Part shown: positions 1 to 7,442 of the stretch, piece after piece
Numbering within the stretch: position 1 is the stretch's first letter
Layout: the number at the start of each line of letters is the position of its first letter
Assembly (NCBI GenBank): GCA_963792675.1
Contig: CAWBWT010000002.1
Location: 1,178,001 to 1,242,000, forward strand
Source: JBBROS01 sp963792675
GTDB lineage: Bacteria; Pseudomonadota; Alphaproteobacteria; Acetobacterales; Acetobacteraceae
DNA: 64,000 bases
Direction: 5' to 3'
Program-made: the position numbers and the translations under genes
The notes under the pieces: model-generated
Database searches by the model: none
Seen by the model: only the letters and a program-made list of their open reading frames with translations
Told to the model about the DNA's origin: nothing

Positions 1-2
1 GG

Positions 3-1040
3 GGCAACGGCCACGCGACCACCTATCGCGGCCTGGTGCGGGCGCTGGCGCAGCGCGGGCACGAGGTGCTGTTCCTCGAGCGCGACAAGCCCTGGTATGC
101 CGAGAACCGCGACCTGCCGGCGCCGCCATTCGGCGAGACGCGCTTGTATGACGGCGTGGACGCGCTCGATCGGCAATGGGCCGGGGCGATCCGCGACGCC
201 GACCTGGTGATGGTCGGGTCGTACGTGCCGGACGGCGTCGCGGTCGGGCGCCTGGTGCAGCGCCTGGCGCGCGGGGTCACGGCCTTCTACGACATCGACA
301 CGCCCGTCACCCTGGCCGCTCTGGCCGATGGGCGTTGCGACTACCTGACGCCGGACGTGCTGCGCGGCTTCGACCTCTACCTGTCGTTCACCGGCGGGCC
401 CACGCTCGAGGAACTCGAGGGCGAGTGGGGCGCGCGGGCGGCCCGGGCGCTGTATTGCTCGGCCGACCCGGACATCTATCACCCGATCGCCGCGGCGCCG
501 ATGGGCTGGGATCTCGGCTACCTCGGCACCTACAGCCCGGATCGGCAGCCGACCGTGGACGCGCTGCTGTGCCAGCCGGCCGGCGCCTGGGCGGAGGGCC
601 GCTTCGTGGTGGCCGGCCCGCAATACCCGGATGCGCTCGCCTGGCCGGCCAATGTCGACCGCATCGAGCACTTGCCGCCCGACGAGCACCGCGGCTTCTA
701 CTGCGGCCAGCGCTTCACCCTGAACGTGACCCGCGCCGACATGATCCGCCGCGGCTATTCGCCCAGCGTGCGGCTGTTCGAGGCGGCGGCGTGCGGCGTG
801 CCGATCATCAGCGACTGGTGGGAGGGCCTGGACGAGCTGTTCCGGCCCGGCAACGAAATCCTGATCGCGCATGGCGCCGAGGACGTGCTGCGGATCGTCC
901 GATCGATGCCGGAAGCGCAGCGAATGGCGATCGCCGCCGCGGCGCGGGCCCGGGTGCTGGGCGGCCACACCGCGAGCCACCGGGCGGAGACGCTCGAGGG
1001 CTACGCGCTGGAGGCGGCGCGGGCGCGGGTGGCGGCATGA
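3..1040 (+). CDS. CgeB-like glycosyltransferase, 5' end cut by window
   Basis: Probable GT-B glycosyltransferase of the CgeB type (C-terminal Glyco_trans_1_2-like half), expected to act in the cytoplasm on a sugar nucleotide. The reading frame is open from base 3 (GNGHATTYRGLVRAL...), and alignment with the downstream paralogue shows that only about 17 residues, including the start, lie outside the window, so the ATG at 36 is internal. The C-terminal half carries the motif LNVTRADMIRRGYSPSVRLF followed by EAAACGVPIISDWWEG, the region that binds the nucleotide in this family. The stop overlaps the next start as ATGA (1037-1040), so the two paralogues are translationally coupled. It is the first visible gene of an eight-gene cassette. 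Acceptor and donor are unknown; the family call is firm, the substrate is not. Confidence 0.8.
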   Translation, partial: GNGHATTYRGLVRALAQRGHEVLFLERDKPWYAENRDLPAPPFGETRLYDGVDALDRQWAGAIRDADLVMVGSYVPDGVAVGRLVQRLARGVTAFYDIDTPVTLAALADGRCDYLTPDVLRGFDLYLSFTGGPTLEELEGEWGARAARALYCSADPDIYHPIAAAPMGWDLGYLGTYSPDRQPTVDALLCQPAGAWAEGRFVVAGPQYPDALAWPANVDRIEHLPPDEHRGFYCGQRFTLNVTRADMIRRGYSPSVRLFEAAACGVPIISDWWEGLDELFRPGNEILIAHGAEDVLRIVRSMPEAQRMAIAAAARARVLGGHTASHRAETLEGYALEAARARVAA

Positions 1041-2120
1041 GGATCGTGATCTTCGGCCTCAGCGTGTCGTCGTCGTGGGGCAACGGCCATGCCAGCCTAT
1101 GGCGCGGCCTGATCCGCGCGCTGCTGGCCGCCGGCCACCATGTGACGTTCTTCGAGCGCGACGTTGCCTACTACGCCGAGAACCGCGACTTGGACCGGCT
1201 GCCCGAGGGCGGCGAGCTGGTGCTCTATCACTACTGGCCCGATGTCGAGGACCAGGCGCGGCGGGCGCTGGACGCGGCCGACGTGGGGATGGTCACGTCC
1301 TACTGCCCGGACGCGCTGGCGGCGTCGCGCCTGGTGCTCGATCGGAGGCGGCCGGTCGGTTGCTTCTACGATCTGGACACGCCGGTCACCTTGGCCCGGC
1401 TCGAGGCCGGTGAGGCGGTCGACTACGTCGGGCCGGAGGGGCTGGCCGGGTTCGACCTGGTGCTGAGCTACACCGGCGGGCCGGCGCTGGACGCCTTGCG
1501 CGACCGGCTGGGCGCCCGGCGCGTGGCGCCGATCTACGGCTCGGTCGATCCCGACCTGCACCGGCCGGCGCCGAGCCGCCCGGACTATGCGGCCCTGCTT
1601 TCCTATATCGGCACCTATGCCGCGGACCGGCAGGCCGCGCTCGAGCGGCTGTTCGTCGAGCCCGCCCGGCTGCTGCCGCACGACCGGTTCGTGATCGCCG
1701 GGGCGCAATACCCGGACGGGTTCCCATGGACGCCGAACACCTGGTTCGTCCGCCATCTGCCGCCGCCGGAGCACCCGGCGTTCTATTGCTCGTCGCGCTT
1801 GACGCTGAACGTGACGCGGGAGCCGATGGCGCGCATGGGCTGGTGCCCGAGCGGCCGGCTGTTCGAGGCGGCGGCTTGCGGGGTGCCGATCCTGTCCGAC
1901 GCCTGGGCCGGGCTCGACGCCTTCTTCCAGCCCGGCGCCGAGGTCCTGGTCGCCGACACGACCGAGCAGGCGATGCAGGCGTTGTCGCTGCCCGACGGCG
2001 AGCTCGCCGCAGATCGCCCGCCGCGCCCGCGAGCGCACCCTCGACGAGCACACCGCGGCGCGCCGGGCCACCGAGATGGTCGCCGCGTTCGAAGGCGCGC
2101 ACAGCCGGGAGCTGGCATAG
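1037..2120 (+). CDS. CgeB-like glycosyltransferase, second paralogue, frameshift near 2010
   Basis: Tandem paralogue of the preceding glycosyltransferase, starting MRIVIFGLSVSSSWGNGHAS with the glycine-rich N-terminal loop of GT-B enzymes and carrying the same LNVTREPM...GRLFEAAACGVPILSD segment. The frame breaks near 2010: upstream it reads DGELAADRPP, whereas the coherent C-terminus (QIARRARERTLDEHTAARRA, then ...GAHSRELA) lies one base later and stops at 2118-2120, directly abutting the next ATG. That tail matches the helical end of the first paralogue, so one extra base is present, either a sequencing indel or a real mutation. Reconstructed length is about 360 residues. Two adjacent non-identical copies suggest two successive transfers onto the same glycan. 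The start overlaps the previous stop. Confidence 0.75.
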
Positions 2121-2909
2121 ATGTGGGGCATCATCCCGGCCGCGGGCAACGGCACGCGCATCCAGCCGCTGGCGTTCAGCAAGGAGCTGCTGCCGGTCGG
2201 CTCGCGGCTGGACGAGGGCGGCACCGAGCGGCCGCGGGCGGTCAGCGAGTATCTGATCGAGCGCATGGTGCGCGGCGGCGCGGGCAAGATCTGCTTCGTG
2301 ATCTCGCCGTGGAAGAGCGACATCCTGCAGTATTACGGCGCCGCGGTGGGCGACGTGGACCTCGCCTATGTGTGCCAGGCCGGCGCCGTCGGCCTGTGCG
2401 ACGCGATCTTCCGCGCGCTGCCGGTGATCCCGCGCGACGAGCCGGTGATCGTGGGCCTGCCGGACACGGTGTGGTTCCCGTCCGACGCGCTGGCCGGGTT
2501 GCCCGATGACCGCTTCAGCTTCCTGCTGTTCCCGGTGGAGCGGCCGGAGCTGTTCGACGCGGTCGACCTCGATCCGTCCGGCCGGGTGCTGCAGATCCAG
2601 GTGAAGTCGGCCACGGCGCGCACCCATTGGATCTGGGGCGCCTTCAAGATGCCGGGCGCGACGCTGCACGCGCTGCATGCGCTCTGGCTCGAGCGCGAGC
2701 GGCAGGACGAGTTCATCGGCACCCTGGTCAACGCCTGGCTGGCGCGGGGCGGCGAGGCATGGGGCGTGCGCGGCGGCGACAGCTACGTCGACGTCGGCAC
2801 CATCAACGGCTACCGCGAGGCGATGCGGCTGCTGGGCGGCCAGGCGGCAATTCCGGCGGCGCCGGCGAGCCCGGGCCTGGCGTCCGCGCAACCGGAGCGC
2901 GCGCTATGA
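2121..2909 (+). CDS. Sugar-1-phosphate nucleotidyltransferase
   Basis: NTP_transferase-fold protein of 262 residues, the normal length for RmlA/GalU-type enzymes, which couple a sugar 1-phosphate to an NTP with release of pyrophosphate. The signature is at the N-terminus: PAAGNGTRIQPLAFSKELLP (residues 6-25), containing the GxGTR nucleotide loop and the lysine of the KELLPV segment. The usual metal-binding LGDD/GDN motif is replaced by GLPDTVWFP, so the exact chemistry (NDP-sugar made, or even activity) is uncertain. It starts with ATG immediately after the TAG of the preceding glycosyltransferase and ends in an ATGA overlap with the methyltransferase gene. Context suggests that it supplies the activated sugar used by the cassette's glycosyltransferases. 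Confidence 0.8.
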   Translation: MWGIIPAAGNGTRIQPLAFSKELLPVGSRLDEGGTERPRAVSEYLIERMVRGGAGKICFVISPWKSDILQYYGAAVGDVDLAYVCQAGAVGLCDAIFRALPVIPRDEPVIVGLPDTVWFPSDALAGLPDDRFSFLLFPVERPELFDAVDLDPSGRVLQIQVKSATARTHWIWGAFKMPGATLHALHALWLERERQDEFIGTLVNAWLARGGEAWGVRGGDSYVDVGTINGYREAMRLLGGQAAIPAAPASPGLASAQPERAL

Positions 2910-3706
2910 CACGATTGCCGGAGGACCGCTTGGACTGGACCACCGAAACCATCCGCGAGCGCGCCCAGGCGCTCGGGCCCTGGTTCCACAACATGGACCT
3001 GCGCGGCGTCCGGACCGCGCCCGAGCACTTCCTGGGCGACTATCCGCAGGTGAAGTGGGCGCGCTTCCGCGACGCGCTGCCGGCAGACCTGTCGGGCAAG
3101 ACGGTGCTCGACATCGGCTGCAACGCCGGCTTCTACAGCATGGAGATGAAGCGGCGCGGCGCGGCGCGCGTGCTGGGCGTGGACTTCGACGAAGATTACC
3201 TGGCGCAGGCGCGCTTCGCCGCCGAGGTCGAGGGGCTCGACATCGAGTTCCGCCAGCTCAGCGTCTACGACGTCGGCAGTCTCGGCGAGCGGTTCGACGT
3301 CGTGTTCTTCATCGGCGTGTTCTACCACCTGCGCCATCCGCTGCTGGCGCTCGACCTGATCCACGAGCACGTTGCCCGCGACCTGCTGGTGTTCCAGTCG
3401 CTGCAGCGCGGCTCGCCCGAGATCATGGAGTTGGCCGACGATTACGCCTTCGCCGAGACGGCGATTTTCGACGACCCCGGCTATCCGAAGCTGCATTTCA
3501 TCGAGCGCAGCTACAGCCACGACAACACCAATTGGTGGGCGCCGAACCGCGCCGCCTCGGCGGCGATGCTGCGCTCGGCCGGGTTCACGGTCGAGAGCAA
3601 CCCGGAGGACGAGGTGTTCGTTTGCCGCCGCGCCGAGCGGCCCGACGCGCGCTACGGCGCCGTGTATCCGGCAAGCGGGCCGGCCCGCGGCACCAGGAAA
3701 GGCTGA
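2906..3706 (+). CDS. SAM-dependent methyltransferase (TIGR04290/Rta_06860-like)
   Basis: Class I SAM methyltransferase of 266 residues. Motif I is LDIGCNAGFYSMEMKRRG, followed by an acidic residue in LGVDFDEDYL and a motif IV-like FDVVFFIGVFYHLRHPLLAL, the arrangement seen in CmoB-related enzymes (Methyltransf_9). The C-terminal part contains HDNTNWWAPN. I recall a TIGRFAM family (Rta_06860 family, TIGR04290) of this architecture that travels in glycosyltransferase cassettes; membership is recognised from pattern only. It starts at ATG 2906, overlapping the previous stop, so it belongs to the same translational unit. The methyl acceptor is probably a sugar hydroxyl or carboxylate of the cassette product, which is inference. 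The tRNA enzyme CmoB itself is longer, so tRNA modification is unlikely. Confidence 0.75.
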   Translation: MTRLPEDRLDWTTETIRERAQALGPWFHNMDLRGVRTAPEHFLGDYPQVKWARFRDALPADLSGKTVLDIGCNAGFYSMEMKRRGAARVLGVDFDEDYLAQARFAAEVEGLDIEFRQLSVYDVGSLGERFDVVFFIGVFYHLRHPLLALDLIHEHVARDLLVFQSLQRGSPEIMELADDYAFAETAIFDDPGYPKLHFIERSYSHDNTNWWAPNRAASAAMLRSAGFTVESNPEDEVFVCRRAERPDARYGAVYPASGPARGTRKG

Positions 3707-3709
3707 GCG

Positions 3710-4651
3710 ATGCTCGAAGCGGCGATGATCTGGAACGAGCCGAACAACAAGTCGCATTGGGACTTCGAGAACGATCCCGGCTGGGCGGTGTTCGGCCGCA
3801 TGGCCAAGCTGGCCGGCGAGGCGATCGCCGCCGAGGCGCCCGGCTTGCCGCGCGTGCTGGGCGGGATCAGCCCGATCGACCCCGACTTCATCCGCGCGCT
3901 GCAGGCCAGCGGCGGGCTCGATGCGCTCGATGCGGTGGCGGTGCATGGCTTCCCGCTCGACTGGAACCATTGGATGCTGGACGAGTGGCCGGCCAAGCTC
4001 GACAGCATCCGCGCCGTCACCGCGTTGCCGCTGTGGGTCAGCGAGGTCGGCATCTCCACCTTCGGCGCCGAGGAGGTGCAGGAATGGGGCCTGCGCCGCA
4101 CCGCCGAGCTGCTGATCGGCCGGGCGCCGCGCATCCATTGGTATAGCCTCTACGACCTGCCCGCTGCCTGGCCGGCCACGACCCGGCATCGCGAGGCGGA
4201 AGGCAGCAGCTATTACCGGCATTTCCACATGGGCCTGCTGGACGAGCACGGGCAACCCAAGCGCGCCGCCCGGCTGTTCCACGAGTTCACCCCGGAGATC
4301 GGGCTGTGCCAGTGGTTCCATTTCGAGGACCACCGGCTGGACGACGCGGTGCGGCATATGAAGGACATGGGCGTCACCTACCTGCGCACCGGCCTGAGCT
4401 GGGCGGATTGGTATCGGCCGGATGCCGAGGCGTGGTTCGACCGGCAGATGCGGGCGCTGGAGGATTTCCAGGTCACCGCCACCTTCTGCTTCACCCCGGA
4501 GCATAAGGGGCAGTGGCCGCACTACACCGCAGTGCCGACCCACCCCGAAGAGTTCGCCGAGTTCTGCGCCGCCATGATCCGCCGCTATGCGCCGGGCCGC
4601 GCGGAGGCGGTGGCACCGGCCCGAGCCGCCGCCCCGCTGGCATCGGTGTGA
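3710..4651 (+). CDS. Clan GH-A glycosidase-like protein with apparently permuted halves
   Basis: A 313-residue protein with both catalytic acid motifs of clan GH-A TIM-barrel glycosidases: IWNEPNN puts the acid/base Glu at residue 10, and LPLWVSEVGIST puts the nucleophile Glu at 112, about the spacing seen in GH39/GH5. The motif order is odd. The NEP motif, which normally ends strand 4 after some 150 residues, is at the extreme N-terminus; residues 142-195 look like a normal barrel C-terminus (HWYSLYDLPAAW, then GLLDEHGQPKRAARLF). Residues 205-295 (MKDMGVTYLRTGLSWADWY and onward) look like strands 1-3 of such a barrel. No signal peptide is visible, so it should be cytoplasmic. A Shine-Dalgarno-like AGGAAAGG precedes ATG 3710, and the gene is coupled to its neighbours. 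It may be a hydrolase, a transglycosidase or an inactive scaffold. Confidence 0.65.
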   Translation: MLEAAMIWNEPNNKSHWDFENDPGWAVFGRMAKLAGEAIAAEAPGLPRVLGGISPIDPDFIRALQASGGLDALDAVAVHGFPLDWNHWMLDEWPAKLDSIRAVTALPLWVSEVGISTFGAEEVQEWGLRRTAELLIGRAPRIHWYSLYDLPAAWPATTRHREAEGSSYYRHFHMGLLDEHGQPKRAARLFHEFTPEIGLCQWFHFEDHRLDDAVRHMKDMGVTYLRTGLSWADWYRPDAEAWFDRQMRALEDFQVTATFCFTPEHKGQWPHYTAVPTHPEEFAEFCAAMIRRYAPGRAEAVAPARAAAPLASV

Positions 4652-5409
4652 TGCTGGCGGCGCTGGCCGACCGGCGTCCGGTCGATTGCCGGGTGGCGAT
4701 CGTGGTGGCGCACCCCGACGACGAGACCATCGCCGCCGGCGCCCGGCTGCGCTACATGCCCGGCCTGCTGCTGGTCCACGTCACCGACGGGGCGCCCCGG
4801 CGGCTTGCCGACGCACAGGCTTGCGGCTTCGACACCGCGGCCGCCTATGCCGCCGCGCGCGAGCGGGAGCTGCAGGCGGCGCTCGAACTGGCCGGGGTGG
4901 CGCCGGATCGGCTGCGGCTCGACGTGCCGGACCAGGATGCCGCCTTGCACATGCCGGCGATCGCCGGCCGGCTGCGCGGGGCGTTCGCCGCGTTCGCCAT
5001 CGACACCGTGCTGACGCACGCGTACGAGGGCGGCCATCCCGACCACGACGCGGTCGCCTGTGCCGTTCACGCCGCCGCCGGGGGGCGTCCGGTGTTCGAG
5101 TTCGCCGGCTACCGCGCCGGTCCGGACCGCGAGATGACGGTGCAGCGCTTTCTGCCCGGCCCGGCCGAAACCCGGGTCGCCTTGTGCCCGGAGGAGCAGG
5201 CGCAGAAGCGGGCGATGCTGGATTGCTTCGTGACCCAGGCCAGGATCCTGTCCGGGTTCGGCGTGTCGGTGGAGCGATATCGCCCGGCGCCGGCCTACGA
5301 CTTCACCGCACCGCCGCACCCGGGCCCACTCAATTACGAGAACTGGGGTTGGGAGATGACCGGTGCGCGCTGGCGGGCCCTGGCCGAAGGTTTGCGGTGC
5401 GAGGCCTGA
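4651..5409 (+). CDS. PIG-L family N-deacetylase
   Basis: PIG-L/LmbE-type zinc deacetylase (252 residues), a family that removes acetyl groups from N-acetylated amino sugars, as in MshB, BshB and PIG-L. The metal-binding motif AHPDDE is at residues 20-25 and the second histidine motif, GGHPDHDAV, follows around residue 130. The start is taken at ATG 4651, which overlaps the previous TGA by one base; GTG 4648 is an equally coupled alternative. Its end overlaps the following GT4 gene by 13 bases. In this context it probably deacetylates an N-acetylhexosamine intermediate, after which the N-acyltransferase encoded downstream could install a different acyl group. The substrate is unknown. Confidence 0.85.
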   Translation: MLAALADRRPVDCRVAIVVAHPDDETIAAGARLRYMPGLLLVHVTDGAPRRLADAQACGFDTAAAYAAARERELQAALELAGVAPDRLRLDVPDQDAALHMPAIAGRLRGAFAAFAIDTVLTHAYEGGHPDHDAVACAVHAAAGGRPVFEFAGYRAGPDREMTVQRFLPGPAETRVALCPEEQAQKRAMLDCFVTQARILSGFGVSVERYRPAPAYDFTAPPHPGPLNYENWGWEMTGARWRALAEGLRCEA

Positions 5410-6461
5410 CGGTCCTGAGCGTTGCCTACTCGCTGGCGCCGGTGGGCCCGGATGCGGTGGGCGGGTCGGAGCAGATCCTGTCGGCGCTCGATCGGGCGCT
5501 GGTGGCCGGCGGGCACCGGTCCGTGGTGGTGGCTTGTGCCGGCAGCGCGGTCGCAGGGCAGCTCGCCGGCTATCCGCCGGTGCCGGCCGGACGCTGCATC
5601 GGGCCGGACGACGCCGCCTATCTCCAGGGCTGGACCCGGCGCCGCATCGCTCAGGTGATGGCGACCGAACCGGTGGACCTCGTGCACATGCACGGGCTCG
5701 ATTTCCACGCCTGCCTGCCGGAACCCGGCGTTCCCGTGCTGACGACGCTGCATTTGCCGCCCGACTGGTACCCCGGCCATGCGCTCGCGCCGACGCGGCC
5801 GCAGACCTGGGTGCACGGCGTGTCGGCCAGCCAGGAGGCGCTGATGCCGCGTTCGCCCGCCTGCCTGCCGCATATCGCGAACGGCGTCCCGGTCGAACGG
5901 CTCGCGGCGCTGCGGCCGAAGCGGTGCGATTTCGCGCTCATGCTCGCCCGGGTGTGCCCGGAGAAGGGGCTGCACCTGGCGCTCGAGGCGGCGCACGCGG
6001 CCGGCGTCTCGATGCTGCTCGGCGGCGAGGTCTTCCCCTACAAGGTCCACCAGGATTACTTCGAGCAGCAGGTGCGCCCGCTGCTGGACCGGCGCCGCCG
6101 CTATCTGGGGCCGGTCGGGTTCAGTCAGAAGCGCCGACTGTTGGCGGCCGCTCGATGCCTGGTGGTGCCGAGCCTGGTGGCTGAAACCAGCAGCCTGGTG
6201 GCGATGGAAGCGGCCAGCTGCGGCACGCCGGTGGTGGCGTTTCGCAGCGGCGCCTTGCCGGAGGTGGTGGAGGACGGCCGCACCGGGTTCCTGGTCGATG
6301 ACGTTGCCGGCCTGGCCGACGCCATCGGGCGCGCCGGGCAGCTCGACCCCGAGGATATCCGTGCCGTCGCCCGGCGCCGGTTCTCGCATGCGCGCATGAC
6401 GGCCGCCTACCTCGCCCGTTATCGCGACCTGGCCGGCGGCGCGGTGCGCGCGGCCGCGTGA
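5397..6461 (+). CDS. Glycosyltransferase family 4
   Basis: GT-B fold retaining glycosyltransferase of about 354 residues. The N-terminal acceptor half begins RGLTVLSVAYSLAPVG followed by AVGGSEQIL, and the C-terminal donor half carries the E-x7-E motif of GT4 (ETSSLVAMEAASCGTPVVAF). No ATG is available: the only sensible start in frame is GTG 5397, inside the end of the deacetylase gene, giving a coupled overlap. Neighbouring genes make this a deacetylase/GT4/acyltransferase trio, formally like the MshA-MshB-MshD set of mycothiol synthesis, although no MshC- or BshC-like cysteine ligase is present in the window. Donor and acceptor cannot be told from sequence. Confidence 0.82.
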   Translation: MRGLTVLSVAYSLAPVGPDAVGGSEQILSALDRALVAGGHRSVVVACAGSAVAGQLAGYPPVPAGRCIGPDDAAYLQGWTRRRIAQVMATEPVDLVHMHGLDFHACLPEPGVPVLTTLHLPPDWYPGHALAPTRPQTWVHGVSASQEALMPRSPACLPHIANGVPVERLAALRPKRCDFALMLARVCPEKGLHLALEAAHAAGVSMLLGGEVFPYKVHQDYFEQQVRPLLDRRRRYLGPVGFSQKRRLLAAARCLVVPSLVAETSSLVAMEAASCGTPVVAFRSGALPEVVEDGRTGFLVDDVAGLADAIGRAGQLDPEDIRAVARRRFSHARMTAAYLARYRDLAGGAVRAAA

Positions 6462-7417
6462 CGGTCGCGGTCCTCGACGAGACGGCGGCGGTCGAGCGGC
6501 TGACGGAGGAGTGGGCGGCGTTGTGGGCGCGCTGCCCGGGGGCGACGCCGTTCGCGCATCCGGCCTGGCTGTTGCCGTGGTGGGCCGCCTTCGGCACCGG
6601 CGCACCGCGTGTCGCGACCTGGCGCATCGACGGGTTGCTGGCCGGGGTGCTGCCTGCCTACGTGCTGCCGGCCGATGTGCTGGGGGACGCGGGCGGGCCC
6701 AAGCTGCTGCCGATCGGCGCCGGCACGTCGGACTACCTCGATGCGCTGGGCGCGGGTCTCGGACCGATGCTGACGGCGCTGCTGCAGCGGTGCGGCGCGG
6801 AAGGGATTGCGCGGTTCGATTGGATGGACCTGCCGCCGAACGCGGTCCTGCTCGCCGCCGCGGCGCCCGATGGCTGGCGGGCCGAATGGGCGGGGGCCGA
6901 AGCGTGCCCGGTGCTGACGCTGCCGGATATCCCGGCCGGCATCCGCCGCAAGCTGCGCATGAGCCGTCACCGCGCCGAACGGGACGGCGGCTGGTCGGTC
7001 GAGACGGCCGGGCCGGCGGGGCTCGACCGGCTAATCGCGCTCCACCAGGCGCGCTGGCAGGCGGAGGGCGAGCCCGGCGTACTGGCCGACCCGGCGGTCC
7101 TGCGCTGCTTGCGGCTCGCGCTGCCGGCGCTGGAGGCGGCGGGGTTGCTGCGGCTGCAACTGCTGCGCGTGGGCGGCACGGTCGCTGCCGCGGTGCTGGC
7201 GTTGCTCGCGCCGGGCCGGATCTTCTTCTACCTGAGCGGCTACGACGCGGCGCGGCACTTCGTCAGCCCCGGGACGCTGCTGGTCGGCGCCATGCTGGAG
7301 CAGGCGGTGGCGGAGGGGCGCACCGAGGCGCATTTCCTGCGCGGGCGGGAAAGCTACAAATACGCCTGGGGCGCGGTCGATCGAGTGAACGCTAGCGGCG
7401 GTTTTCGGCTGGCGTAA
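6458..7417 (+). CDS. GNAT/FemAB-like acyltransferase (CelD/BcsL type)
   Basis: Protein of 319 residues with the layout of the Acetyltransf_6 (CelD/BcsL, FemAB-related) family: an N-terminal GNAT-like lobe (PFAHPAWLLPWWAAFG), a basic linker (IRRKLRMSRHRAER) and a C-terminal lobe ending HFLRGRESYKYAWG, the conserved end motif of this family. It should transfer an acyl group, usually to an amine, in the cytoplasm. The start is GTG 6458, overlapping the previous stop as GTGA. As the last gene of the cassette, it may re-acylate the amine exposed by the PIG-L enzyme. No terminator-like hairpin separates it from the mannitol dehydrogenase, 25 bases downstream. Confidence 0.75.
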   Translation: MTVAVLDETAAVERLTEEWAALWARCPGATPFAHPAWLLPWWAAFGTGAPRVATWRIDGLLAGVLPAYVLPADVLGDAGGPKLLPIGAGTSDYLDALGAGLGPMLTALLQRCGAEGIARFDWMDLPPNAVLLAAAAPDGWRAEWAGAEACPVLTLPDIPAGIRRKLRMSRHRAERDGGWSVETAGPAGLDRLIALHQARWQAEGEPGVLADPAVLRCLRLALPALEAAGLLRLQLLRVGGTVAAAVLALLAPGRIFFYLSGYDAARHFVSPGTLLVGAMLEQAVAEGRTEAHFLRGRESYKYAWGAVDRVNASGGFRLA

Positions 7418-7442
7418 GGTGGGTGCAAACGGGAGACAGGCG

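Noticed and set aside
36..1040. ATG at 36 as start of the first gene
   Set aside because: The frame is open to base 3, and the paralogue shows conserved residues (GNGHA) upstream of this ATG, so the true start lies outside the window.
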